Below, in pieces: positions 1-7,388 of a DNA stretch of 15,961 nt. The DNA is from Geobacteraceae bacterium (lineage in GTDB: Bacteria; Desulfobacterota; Desulfuromonadia; Desulfuromonadales; Geopsychrobacteraceae). Below the pieces are notes generated by a model. The model was given only the letters and a program-made list of their open reading frames with translations, made no database searches and was not told where the DNA came from. Positions within the stretch are counted from its first letter, which is position 1, and each line of letters begins with the position of its first letter. The position numbers and the translations under genes were made by a program. The stretch lies in the NCBI GenBank assembly GCA_027064785.1, contig JAMOPE010000131.1, positions 1-15,961 on the forward strand, given 5' to 3'.

Positions 1-240
1 TAACCGTGCAGCTATTGTCAGAATGGCTGTGCCGCTTCCAAGATCGAGAACTCTGGGATTACCCTTGATCGGAAGTTTTTCAAGCAGTTCGATACAACTC
101 TTCGTCGTTTCGTGTTCTCCTGAGCCGAATGCTCCCCGCTCCATGATAAGCGGGATTCTGTCATTCGCAGAATAATGACTCTCGGGAGGAACAACGATGA
201 AGCGATTGCCAATATGGAATGGTTGGTAGTTTTCTCTCAT
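1..240 (-). CDS. PrmA-like (ribosomal protein L11 methyltransferase family) SAM-dependent methyltransferase, 3' end outside the window
   Basis: Reading leftwards from the ATG at 240, 80 codons stay open to the window edge. The protein has an AFGSGEHETT segment at about residues 34-43, which corresponds to AFGTGxHPTT of PrmA. It also has the SAM-binding motif I VLDLGSGTAILTIAAR near residues 61-76. PrmA methylates ribosomal protein L11 using S-adenosylmethionine in the cytoplasm. Full-length PrmA carries roughly 100 residues before this motif. Here only about 33 are present, and an in-frame TAA at 247-249 (the stop of the upstream permease) rules out a longer start. The L11-recognition domain therefore seems to be absent, so the true substrate may not be L11. 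The gene follows the AEC permease after 6 bases and is probably cotranscribed with it. The family assignment is firm; the substrate is not. Confidence 0.78.
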   Translation of the reverse strand, partial: MRENYQPFHIGNRFIVVPPESHYSANDRIPLIMERGAFGSGEHETTKSCIELLEKLPIKGNPRVLDLGSGTAILTIAARL

Positions 241-246
241 TGGTCT

Positions 247-1194
247 TTATAGAAGTCCTGTTGTTTTGAATATCAAGAGTAAAATGGTGTAGCTAACAGC
301 AGAAGCAAGGGTTGACAGCATGACGATTGATCCCGCCAACTCTGCATCGCCCTTCATCTGTTGTGCCATAATGTAGGTTGCGGTTGCTGCCGGTGTCCCG
401 GCAAGCAGAATACCAATCCCGAGATCCATCCCGGAAACGCCTAGGGGGAGAAGCAGGAGTGTTGCCAACAGTGGAAGAATGATCAGCTTGATCGTTGTTG
501 CCAATCCGGCTAGTTTCAGATCTCCCTTTAACCGTTCCAGAGAAAAACTTCCGCCGATGGCGAGAAGTGCCAAGGGGAGAGCCAATCCTGTTGTAATGAA
601 AAGTGATCGGTCAATAATCGCCGGGATGGGTAATTTCCAGAAGCTCCAGATAATCCCGAGAAACGAGGCGATAATCAGTGGATTTAAAAGGGTCTGAGTG
701 ATCAGGCTGGGTTTTTTTTCTTCGTGTTCGATACCTCGATGGGGGAGCAGCAGGGCAAGTATGGCAAATAAATTGAGAACAGGAACAAGAAAACCCATCA
801 GGATGCCCGCTTTTGTTAAACCTGTTTCACCGTATGCATTGAGACAAATCGCTAAACCGATGTATGCAAGATTGCCGCGAAAAGAGCCCTGACTGAAACT
901 ACCACGGATGGCGGGAGAGTATTGACGTTTCCCGGTGTAGTAATAGGACATAGCAAACCCAGCTGCAATGGCGATTGATGATCCGATAACCAGCGGTGCA
1001 TTGAAACAGCTGGTGAAGTCGGCTTTACCAATTTTATAGAACAGGAGCAGTGGCAAAAAGACAACGTAAACGAGACGATTTGTCTGGCGCAGAAAAGCAT
1101 CATCAAACAGTCCAAGTTGCTTGAGTAACGTTCCCAGACCGATCACAAGAAAAATTGGCAGGACAATTGTCATTGTTTCAATAAATGGTTGCAT
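247..1194 (-). CDS. AEC (auxin efflux carrier) family permease
   Basis: A 315-residue, very hydrophobic inner-membrane protein whose pattern fits about ten membrane helices. The N-terminus (TIVLPIFLVIGLGTLLKQLG, then LVYVVFLPLLLFYKIG) is typical of the AEC/PF03547 family, as is the C-terminal half with LAGTPAATATYIMAQQM. Members export or import small organic anions such as malate or malonate in bacteria; the substrate cannot be told from sequence. I chose the ATG at 1194 rather than the longer open frame starting at 1221, because GGAGGTGAG lies directly in front of it. It is divergent from the htrA cluster and is followed, in the same reading frame, by the PrmA-like gene two codons after its stop. 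Confidence 0.86.
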   Translation of the reverse strand: MQPFIETMTIVLPIFLVIGLGTLLKQLGLFDDAFLRQTNRLVYVVFLPLLLFYKIGKADFTSCFNAPLVIGSSIAIAAGFAMSYYYTGKRQYSPAIRGSFSQGSFRGNLAYIGLAICLNAYGETGLTKAGILMGFLVPVLNLFAILALLLPHRGIEHEEKKPSLITQTLLNPLIIASFLGIIWSFWKLPIPAIIDRSLFITTGLALPLALLAIGGSFSLERLKGDLKLAGLATTIKLIILPLLATLLLLPLGVSGMDLGIGILLAGTPAATATYIMAQQMKGDAELAGSIVMLSTLASAVSYTILLLIFKTTGLL

Positions 1195-1300
1195 CTCACC
1201 TCCGCAGGGGTGGTGCAGCATAGCCTAGTTGCGTTAAACTGTCTATCGCTGCAGGTCAAACTGAATTGAGTTTATCGTGAGATATATTGGAGTGAAAAGT

Positions 1301-2611
1301 ATGGTTTTTCAACGCCTAGTTCTTGTTCTTTTTCTGGTTATTTCCTTTAGTTGCAACAGTTATGCTGCTGAACGTCAGACCCCCATTGTTAACGCAGTTG
1401 CCAAAGCTCGTGATGCGGTTGTTAATATCCGCACCGAAAAAGTTGTTCAACGACGCAGTCGTCCATTTTTTGGTTTCGGGGATTCGATTTTTGATCAATT
1501 TTTTCAGGAGATGATGCCGCCGCGCAGTTTTAAGACCCAGTCCTTGGGCTCCGGTGTCATCATCGATGCTGAAGGACATATTTTAACGAATGCCCACGTT
1601 GTTGATAAAGCATCAAAAATTTTCATTGCACTATCGGATAATCAGCCCGAACTCGAAGCAAAATTGATTGGTAAAGACAACCGGATCGATCTGGCAATTT
1701 TACAAATTATCAAAAAGGGGAAATATCCATTTCTTCCGCCGGCGCGGTCTGATGACCTGTTGCTGGGCGAAACAATTATCGCCATCGGAAATCCTCTTGG
1801 CTTAGGCCATTCGATTACAACCGGGATTGTCAGTTCATTGAAGCGACGCATTCGGGTTGATCGGGTTCACTCTTCGGTTTTTATCCAGACCGATGCTTTG
1901 ATCAATCCCGGAAACTCCGGAGGGCCGCTGATTAATATTAACGGAGAACTGATTGGAATCAATACTGCGATTGCCCGTCAGGCACAGGGAATTGGTTTTT
2001 CAATTCCGATTGATACTGCTAAGCGGGTCATGGGTGATTTAATCCGTTACGGTCGGGTGCGGCGTGGCTTCCTTGGAATGCAGGTTGGTCCTGTCAGCCC
2101 GGCATTTGTTCGTTCAGCGGGAGAATCCGGGGTGTTGGTTGAAGAGGTTGAAGATGATTCACCGGCAGAAAAAGCGGGTCTTGTTGTTGCGGATGTGATC
2201 TTAAACATTGATGGAATTCCTATCGCTTCGCCTGAAGAGTATCATTCGTTGTTACAGACATACACTCCTGGAGCAGGCCTCGATTTTACGTTGTTACGCG
2301 GGATGAAAAAACTGAAAAAAAAGGTTGAATTAACGGCATTGCCTGATGATTACCTCTTGTCCTATACTCGGCGGGTTTTTGGTTTTGAGTTGAAGGAGAA
2401 GCAGGATGGACTGGTTTTATCGAAAGTCATCAAAGGATCATCCGCTGAGCGTGCCGGATTGCGCCGGGGTGATTTGGTTGTCAAAATCAATGATGCTCCG
2501 GTTGAGACATTGCCCGAGTATCAGGCCGCCCTTGAATATCATCTCGATCGTCGAACACTGACTTTTACAGTCGTTCGGGGGAATGTCGCTTATCTGGTTG
2601 AACTTCCTTAG
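1301..2611 (+). CDS. htrA: HtrA/DegP-type periplasmic serine protease with two PDZ domains
   Basis: 436 residues from the ATG at 1301, which has GGAG at 1289-1292 eight bases upstream. In-frame GTGs at 1277 and 1292 are less likely because they lack a Shine-Dalgarno sequence and would bury the signal peptide. Residues 1-23 form a Sec signal peptide ending in NSYAA. The trypsin-like S1C domain shows the catalytic triad at His99 (TNAHVV), Asp130 (NRIDLAIL) and Ser206 (GNSGGPL). PDZ1 spans roughly 240-330, and PDZ2 roughly 350-436 (SSAERAGLRRGDLVVKIN). HtrA/Deg proteases degrade or chaperone misfolded periplasmic proteins. It is the first gene of a plus-strand cluster with tlpA- and ccdA-like genes. 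No convincing promoter was seen in the 106-bp divergent gap. It could be called degP or degQ; the length and two PDZ domains fit both. Confidence 0.95.
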   Translation: MVFQRLVLVLFLVISFSCNSYAAERQTPIVNAVAKARDAVVNIRTEKVVQRRSRPFFGFGDSIFDQFFQEMMPPRSFKTQSLGSGVIIDAEGHILTNAHVVDKASKIFIALSDNQPELEAKLIGKDNRIDLAILQIIKKGKYPFLPPARSDDLLLGETIIAIGNPLGLGHSITTGIVSSLKRRIRVDRVHSSVFIQTDALINPGNSGGPLININGELIGINTAIARQAQGIGFSIPIDTAKRVMGDLIRYGRVRRGFLGMQVGPVSPAFVRSAGESGVLVEEVEDDSPAEKAGLVVADVILNIDGIPIASPEEYHSLLQTYTPGAGLDFTLLRGMKKLKKKVELTALPDDYLLSYTRRVFGFELKEKQDGLVLSKVIKGSSAERAGLRRGDLVVKINDAPVETLPEYQAALEYHLDRRTLTFTVVRGNVAYLVELP

Positions 2612-2642
2612 GTCTAACTATTTTAAAGGAATATAAAAGAGC

Positions 2643-3197
2643 ATGAGTAAATTGAGTTGTCTTAAAATCGCAATTGTCATCCTGCTGACAGTGTTTGTTT
2701 TAGCAGGGTGCGATAATTCATCATCACCATCGGCTTCCACACCAGCTGCCTCGGCGGCTAAGGGGCAACTGATCGGTAATCCTGCCCCCGATTTTACACT
2801 GACAAATATGACGGGGCAGAAGGTGAGCCTCTCACAGTACCGGGGAAAAGTTGTCGTTCTTAATTTCTGGGCAACCTGGTGTCCCCCCTGCCGTGAAGAG
2901 ATGCCATCAATGGAAGCTCTTTACCGGAAATATAAGGATCAGGGGTTGGTGATGCTGGCGGTAAATGTTGATGAGAGCGGGGAATCGGCAGTAAAAAAGT
3001 TCCTGCAGAAAACTCCGTACAGCTTTCCAATTCTGTTAGACAGTGAGAATGTCGCGCAAAATACCTACGGCGTTTTTCGTTTCCCCGAAAGTTTTATTAT
3101 CGATCGTGAGGGGGTTATTGTTGAAAAAATTATTGGTGGACGCGACTGGACCTCTGCAGGTGCATCCAAGATGTTGAACTTTCTGCTGAACGGTTAA
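2643..3197 (+). CDS. TlpA/ResA-like thiol-disulfide oxidoreductase lipoprotein
   Basis: 184 residues. A lipoprotein signal peptide ends in the lipobox LAGC (Cys23). A Ser/Ala/Pro-rich linker follows to about residue 42, then a thioredoxin fold of the TlpA/ResA/DsbE type. The redox motif is WCPPC (Cys80 and Cys83), and the cis-proline is Pro148 in FRFPES. Such proteins reduce disulfides in extracytoplasmic partners, classically apocytochromes c before haem attachment. The protein is anchored by lipid to a membrane, facing the periplasm. The next gene is a CcdA-like protein 18 bases downstream, the usual electron donor for TlpA-type proteins. HtrA lies 31 bases upstream. AAAGGA at 2625-2630 is the likely ribosome binding site. 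Confidence 0.93.
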   Translation: MSKLSCLKIAIVILLTVFVLAGCDNSSSPSASTPAASAAKGQLIGNPAPDFTLTNMTGQKVSLSQYRGKVVVLNFWATWCPPCREEMPSMEALYRKYKDQGLVMLAVNVDESGESAVKKFLQKTPYSFPILLDSENVAQNTYGVFRFPESFIIDREGVIVEKIIGGRDWTSAGASKMLNFLLNG

Positions 3198-3215
3198 TCT
3201 GCTACTGGAGCTATT

Positions 3216-3968
3216 ATGGATGTTGGAACTGATATTACAATCTGGATTGCTTTTACCGCCGGATTGCTGTCGTATTTTTCGCCCTGTGTCTTGCCACTAA
3301 TCCCGTCCTACCTCACTTATATCTCAGGACTTTCTTTTGCGGAGTTGAAAGATTCTGATGCGGGATCAAAGGTTCAACTCACGGTTGTTTTGCATTCGCT
3401 GGCGTTTATTGCCGGATTCTCTGCAGTGTTTATTACTTTAGGGGCTCTGGCAGGGTTTGCTTCGGCATCATTCCAGATTTACCTGCGTGATGGCTTGGGG
3501 ATTGTTCAAAAAATCGGCGGGGTGATGATTTTCCTCTTCGGAATCCATTTGAGTGGTTTATTCCATTTCGGGATGCTGCTGGGGGAAAAACGGATTCAAC
3601 TGCGCAATAAACCGACCGGTTTTATCGGAACATTCCTTGTCGGTATTGCTTTTGCCGCCGGTTGGACCCCGTGTATCGGACCTATTCTGGGGGCTATTCT
3701 GGCCATCGCTGCCGGTAGCTCGGGAGGCGTTGGCAAGGGGATTGTCCTACTGACGTTCTATTCTGCCGGATTGGGTGTTCCCTTTCTGGTTTCAGGTCTT
3801 TTATTCCATTCATTCCTTGGCTTCTTTGATCGATTCAAAAAACATATCCGGGTTGTTGAAATTTTTACCGGAGTTTTGTTGATGGCTGCCGGTATCCTAC
3901 TATTTTTTGACCTGTTCGGTCGAATTGCCGGTTACCTTTACCAGATCTTACCAACAAATCTGGGTTGA
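3216..3968 (+). CDS. ccdA: CcdA-type cytochrome c biogenesis / thiol-electron transporter
   Basis: 250 residues with six predicted membrane helices, the standard length and shape of CcdA (the reduced DsbD family). The two functional cysteines are Cys24 in FSPCVLPLIPSY and Cys153 in GWTPCIGPILGA. These sit in the paired helices that carry electrons from cytoplasmic thioredoxin across the inner membrane. The start at 3216 has GGAG at 3207-3210. The gene lies 18 bases behind the TlpA-like lipoprotein, so the two likely form one relay: thioredoxin to CcdA to TlpA to target. Whether the target is cytochrome c maturation or general disulfide repair is not shown here. No other ccm/ccs genes are in the window. 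Confidence 0.94.
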   Translation: MDVGTDITIWIAFTAGLLSYFSPCVLPLIPSYLTYISGLSFAELKDSDAGSKVQLTVVLHSLAFIAGFSAVFITLGALAGFASASFQIYLRDGLGIVQKIGGVMIFLFGIHLSGLFHFGMLLGEKRIQLRNKPTGFIGTFLVGIAFAAGWTPCIGPILGAILAIAAGSSGGVGKGIVLLTFYSAGLGVPFLVSGLLFHSFLGFFDRFKKHIRVVEIFTGVLLMAAGILLFFDLFGRIAGYLYQILPTNLG

Positions 3969-3984
3969 TCCCTTTTGCTGTGGT

Positions 3985-4012
3985 GAGGAGAATCTGCATG
4001 TTCTCTCCTTTT
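3985..4012 (+). terminator. Weak hairpin terminator after ccdA
   Basis: The arms GAGGAGAA (3985-3992) and TTCTCTCC (4001-4008) pair with one G-U and one mismatch around an 8-base loop, and are followed by TTTT. This fits a modest intrinsic terminator separating the envelope cluster from the fur/feo cluster. The short T-run and imperfect stem keep confidence low. Confidence 0.4.
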
Positions 4013-4046
4013 CCGCTTGATCTTAACGGTGCGTTCCTTTAGGTTT

Positions 4047-4068
4047 CTGAATGTCATTTTCAATTCAG
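4047..4068 (+). promoter_or_regulatory. Candidate Fur operator (autoregulation) before fur
   Basis: An inverted repeat CTGAAT / ATTCAG (4047-4052 and 4063-4068) encloses a 7-1-7 element, TGAATGTCATTTTCA, at 4048-4062. Its right half reads TGAAAAT on the other strand, one change from the Fur half-site TGATAAT. The left half is more degenerate. It lies just upstream of the fur Shine-Dalgarno. A weak -35/-10 pair (TTGATC at 4017, TAGGTT at 4040, 17-base spacer) would put the operator at the start of transcription. This is an inference from position and similarity only. Confidence 0.38.
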
Positions 4069-4084
4069 GGTCGGGAGGTTGCAA

Positions 4085-4519
4085 GTGGATCAAATTGCAG
4101 TGTTTAATGAGTACGTTCGCCGCAAAGGATTGAAGAATACCAACCAGCGGATGATCATCCTCGAGACATTTCTCAACTCCAAATCACACTACTCAACCGA
4201 AGATCTTTACCTGAAGTTGCGTAAAGATCACCCACGAATTGGTTATGCAACGGTGCATCGGACCTTGAAGTTGCTTGCGGAGTGCGGCATTGCTCTTGAA
4301 CTCAACTTTGGTGACGGGCAGACTCGCTTTGAACCATTAAATGCTGATCAGCACCATGACCATCTTGTTTGTACGGAGTGTGGCTCGATTATTGAGTTCA
4401 GTGAACCTGAAATCGAGAAGCTTCAAGAGCAGGTTGCGGCCCGCTACAATTTTAAAATAGTGAGCCACCGTCACGAGCTGTATGGTCTTTGCTCCACCTG
4501 CAAAGAGAAGAGCAACTAG
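4085..4519 (+). CDS. fur: Fur family ferric uptake regulator
   Basis: 144 residues from a GTG at 4085. GGGAGG at 4073-4078 sits six bases before it, whereas the in-frame TTG at 4079 directly abuts the Shine-Dalgarno and cannot be used. The N-terminal winged helix carries the recognition helix around residues 55-63 (YATVHRTLK). The C-terminal metal and dimer domain shows HHDH (90-93), Cys96-x2-Cys99, HRH (128-130) and Cys136-x2-Cys139. That is the Fur/PerR regulatory site plus a structural zinc site. Fur binds Fe(II) and represses iron uptake genes. It precedes feoB by 69 bases with no terminator, so the two may be one transcript. Its role here is probably control of the feo cluster. A PerR or Zur function is possible, but the feo context favours iron. 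Confidence 0.92.
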   Translation: MDQIAVFNEYVRRKGLKNTNQRMIILETFLNSKSHYSTEDLYLKLRKDHPRIGYATVHRTLKLLAECGIALELNFGDGQTRFEPLNADQHHDHLVCTECGSIIEFSEPEIEKLQEQVAARYNFKIVSHRHELYGLCSTCKEKSN

Positions 4520-4588
4520 GCAGTTATTGTTTTTTATTCGCAGGTTTCATGCTCAAAATCCTTATTTACTACGAAAGTTCGCGGTTTT

Positions 4589-6544
4589 ATGGCTCCACAA
4601 ACGTCACATCCCAAAGTTGTTCTAGTCGGTAATCCCAATGTCGGGAAGAGTGTTGTCTTTAATGCTCTGACCGGGGCCTATACAACGGTTTCAAATTATC
4701 CCGGCACCTCCGTTGAGGTTTCTCGCGGGTTCTGCACTATCGACGACAAGCGTTACGAAATTCTCGATACGCCTGGCATGTATTCGATGATGCCGATTAC
4801 TGAGGAGGAGCGGGTTGCCCGCAGTATTCTCCTCAACGAAGATCCTCATGCTGTCATCCATGTGATCGACGCCCGGAATATTGACCGGATGTTACCGATG
4901 ACATTGCAGCTGATCGAGGCCGGATTGCCGGTTGTTCTGGTCGTGAACATTATCGACGAAGCGAAGCGGCTAGGGATGGAGCTCGATTTAAAACTATTGC
5001 AGGAAAACCTGGGCATTCCAGTCATCGGTGCCGTGATGAAACGGCGAGTCGGTCTTGATGAACTACGGCAGGCAATAGCCGATTATTCCATGGTTCCGTA
5101 TGCCCCGTTTGTCTATGCGACCGATCTTGAATACGACATCGATCAGATTATTCGGAATATTCATGGCGATTATCGTTTAAGTCGCCGGGCAACAGCTCTC
5201 CTGTTGTTGCAGAAAGATACCGACGTTGTCGATCTGGTTGCCAAACAGGAAACGAAAGATAATTATGAGCAGCTGCAGGAAACAATAAGAGAAATATCGT
5301 TTCGCCGCAGAGCCGATCTTCACCTGCAGATCAGTCTCGAACGCCGTAAAGTGTGTACAAAAATGTTAAGCGGTGTTGTGACCCAGGCGGTCGAAGAGGG
5401 TGAGGTTTTTACCGAAAAGCTGTCCCGCTGGATGATGAACCCATTAACCGGAGCACCCATTCTTATCCTCGTTGTTTATCTGGGGCTCTATAAGTTTGTC
5501 GGCAGTTTTGGTGCAGGAACTCTGGTCGATTTTTTAGAGGGAACGCTGTTCGAACAGTATATCAACCCACCAGTTGTCGATTTTTTTCATCGAAATCTTT
5601 CTGCTGAGTGGCTATTTGAACTGGTCGCCGGGGAATATGGACTCTGGACACTCGGGATTCGTTATGCGGTTGCGTTGGTGCTGCCGATTGTCGGGACCTT
5701 TTTTCTGGTTTTCTCCCTCCTGGAAGATACCGGTTATTTCCCCCGTCTTGCTCTCTTGGTTGATCGACTGTTTAAGCAAATTGGTTTGTCGGGGCGGGCT
5801 GTTATTCCGATTGTCCTTGGTTTTGGTTGCGATACCATGGCGACGTTAGTGACGCGTACCCTTGAGACCCGGCGTGAACGGATTATCGCAACAATGCTTC
5901 TCGCTTTGGCAATCCCCTGTAGTGCTCAATTGGGCGTGATCCTTGGTTTGTTGTCGGCACAACCGGGAGCGTTGGCAGTCTGGACAGTTTTTTTGCTGCT
6001 GGTTTTTATTCTGATCGGCGTCCTTGCAGCCAAAGTTCTCCCGGGAGAGAGTCCGGTATTTTACATGGAAATCCCGCCACTACGTTTGCCACAACTACGC
6101 AATGTCGTGGTTAAAACCCTGACGCGGATGCAGAGTTACTTTGTTGAGATTCTCCCGTTATTTTTGTTTGCAGCGCTGGTTTTGTGGGCAGGGAAAATGA
6201 CCGGAACATTGGAGAGTGTTATCAATATGTTCTCTCCGGTTGTTAAACTGATTGGTTTACCGGTTGAAGCAACAACAGCATTTGTTTTCGGTTTTTTCCG
6301 TCGTGATTTTGGTGCTGCGGGGTTGTACGATCTGCAATCATCCGGCCTATTGAATCCGACCCAGTTGACGGTTGCAGCAGTGACCCTGACGTTGTTTGTC
6401 CCGTGTGTCGCCCAATTTTTGGTGATGTTGAAAGAACGGGGATTTAGGGTCTCACTGATGATCTTCATTTTTGTAACGTTGATGGCCTTTTCATCCGGTT
6501 GGTTCTTAAATCGATTCCTTGTTTCGACGGGATTGCTGATGTGA
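4589..6544 (+). CDS. feoB: FeoB ferrous iron transporter
   Basis: 651 residues. The N-terminal G domain has G1 GNPNVGKS (14-21), G2 in NYPGTSV (Thr40), G3 DTPG (60-63) and G4 NIID (120-123). A helical GDI-like domain spans about 165-280. A polytopic membrane part then carries the Gate signatures GFGCDTMATLVTRTL (Cys414) and IPCSAQLGV (Cys444), and a later FVPCVAQFLVM. FeoB brings Fe(II) across the inner membrane under anoxic conditions, with GTP hydrolysis controlling the channel. It is shorter than the E. coli protein (773 residues). No free-standing feoA gene lies nearby; a FeoA-like domain is instead fused to the regulator downstream. The stop overlaps the GTG of the next small gene. The Shine-Dalgarno sequence is poor, which suggests coupling to or readthrough from fur. 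Confidence 0.96.
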   Translation: MAPQTSHPKVVLVGNPNVGKSVVFNALTGAYTTVSNYPGTSVEVSRGFCTIDDKRYEILDTPGMYSMMPITEEERVARSILLNEDPHAVIHVIDARNIDRMLPMTLQLIEAGLPVVLVVNIIDEAKRLGMELDLKLLQENLGIPVIGAVMKRRVGLDELRQAIADYSMVPYAPFVYATDLEYDIDQIIRNIHGDYRLSRRATALLLLQKDTDVVDLVAKQETKDNYEQLQETIREISFRRRADLHLQISLERRKVCTKMLSGVVTQAVEEGEVFTEKLSRWMMNPLTGAPILILVVYLGLYKFVGSFGAGTLVDFLEGTLFEQYINPPVVDFFHRNLSAEWLFELVAGEYGLWTLGIRYAVALVLPIVGTFFLVFSLLEDTGYFPRLALLVDRLFKQIGLSGRAVIPIVLGFGCDTMATLVTRTLETRRERIIATMLLALAIPCSAQLGVILGLLSAQPGALAVWTVFLLLVFILIGVLAAKVLPGESPVFYMEIPPLRLPQLRNVVVKTLTRMQSYFVEILPLFLFAALVLWAGKMTGTLESVINMFSPVVKLIGLPVEATTAFVFGFFRRDFGAAGLYDLQSSGLLNPTQLTVAAVTLTLFVPCVAQFLVMLKERGFRVSLMIFIFVTLMAFSSGWFLNRFLVSTGLLM

Positions 6545-6732
6545 TCTGTGGATTCTGTCACAGAGAGATTGATGAGAGAGTCGGGGCACCGGAAGGTGAA
6601 GAAAGCTGCGGCGGTTGCCTGGGAGGCTGCCGGAAAATTCATTGTCCCCACTGCGGGTATTCTAACCCGGCACCGGGCAAACTATTGAAACGGTTCTTAT
6701 CTAAGAGAGGCAAGGCTAAAATTGATGGATAA
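6541..6732 (+). CDS. Small Cys-rich (zinc- or iron-binding-like) protein in the feo operon
   Basis: 63 codons starting from a GTG at 6541 that overlaps the feoB stop (GTGA). They end at 6732, eight bases inside the DtxR-type gene (ATG at 6725). The double overlap and shared strand make a real, translationally coupled gene likely. The protein contains seven cysteines: Cys3-x2-Cys6, Cys23-x2-Cys26-x3-Cys30 and Cys35-x2-Cys38, with His7, His34 and His37 alongside. The last pair sits in a rubredoxin or zinc-ribbon-like CPHCGYSNP. The basic C-terminus is rich in Lys/Arg. There is no signal peptide or membrane helix, so it is probably cytoplasmic. I do not recognise a named family. It could be an FeoC-like accessory, a metal sensor or an Fe-S or zinc protein. 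I believe related Desulfuromonadales feo clusters have an unnamed ORF here; this was not checked. Confidence 0.66.
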   Translation: MICGFCHREIDERVGAPEGEESCGGCLGGCRKIHCPHCGYSNPAPGKLLKRFLSKRGKAKIDG

Positions 6733-7381
6733 ACTTTCTGAGCAGGCGGAAGAGATTCTTGAGTCCCTCTGGGTGATGACGGTTGAGGGCGACAATGTCG
6801 GTTGTCTTCTGACTTCGTTAAAGGTCGAACCCGATTCGGAGCAGTTGCTTGAATTGGTTCGGCTGACCTATGTCGAAGTGCGTGGTGATCGGGTCTACTT
6901 GCGCAAGGAAGGTCGCCCCGAAGCACAGATGACGGTTCGTCGACACCGTTTGGCAGAACGACTGACAATGGACATTCTTGGGATATCAGGTGATGAAGGG
7001 AACGAACAAGCCTGTGAGTTCGAACATCTTTTGCGCCAAGGGGTAGACACTAAACTTTGTACGTTGCTCAATCACCCAACAACATGTCCACACGGGAATC
7101 CGATTCCTCCGGGGGAATGTTGTATCGAAGCACGCCAGCAGGGTGCTGCCGGGATTGTTGCTTTGACAGAGCTTAAATCGGGCGAAAGTGGTGAAATTGC
7201 CTATCTCGCTGCCAGTGATGATAAGAAGATGCAGAAACTTATGAGTATGGGAGTGTTGCCTGGAAGTCAGGTTCTGCTGGTACAAAAATTCCCCAGCTAT
7301 ATCTTTAAGGTTGGTCACTCACAATTTGCTGTTGATGATACGTTAGCACGTGAAATCCATATCCGCCGCCCGGTGAAATAG
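6725..7381 (+). CDS. DtxR/IdeR-type iron-dependent regulator with C-terminal FeoA-like domain
   Basis: 218 residues from the ATG at 6725. The in-frame TTG one codon earlier is less likely. The N-terminal winged helix covers about 1-65. The dimerisation and metal domain starts at RRHRLAERL and carries the DtxR metal ligands in the correct spacing: His74 and Glu78, then Cys97-x2-Glu100-His101, followed by the family signature CPHGNPIP. Residues about 145-215 match the FeoA/SH3-like fold (LKSGESGEIAYLA, then MSMGVLPGSQVLLVQ). Such proteins bind operators when loaded with Fe(II) or Mn(II). The Cys-x2-Glu-His pattern fits iron-type DtxR rather than MntR. It is coupled to the Cys-rich gene by an 8-base overlap and is the last intact gene of the feo cluster. 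FeoA-like domains also exist in ordinary DtxR proteins, so an FeoA role is only a possibility. Confidence 0.92.
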   Translation: MDKLSEQAEEILESLWVMTVEGDNVGCLLTSLKVEPDSEQLLELVRLTYVEVRGDRVYLRKEGRPEAQMTVRRHRLAERLTMDILGISGDEGNEQACEFEHLLRQGVDTKLCTLLNHPTTCPHGNPIPPGECCIEARQQGAAGIVALTELKSGESGEIAYLAASDDKKMQKLMSMGVLPGSQVLLVQKFPSYIFKVGHSQFAVDDTLAREIHIRRPVK

Positions 7382-7388
7382 TTTTTTC

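Noticed and set aside
1195..1300. Promoters in the divergent permease/htrA gap
   Set aside because: Only poor hexamer pairs were found on both strands, such as a TTGACC on the minus strand with no good -10.
4079..4084. TTG at 4079 as the fur start
   Set aside because: It directly touches the GGGAGG ribosome binding site; the GTG at 4085 has proper spacing.
6136..6651. Open frame of 171 codons on the minus strand
   Set aside because: It lies antisense to the 3' part of feoB and the Cys-rich gene, has no recognisable domain, and the plus-strand genes explain the region.
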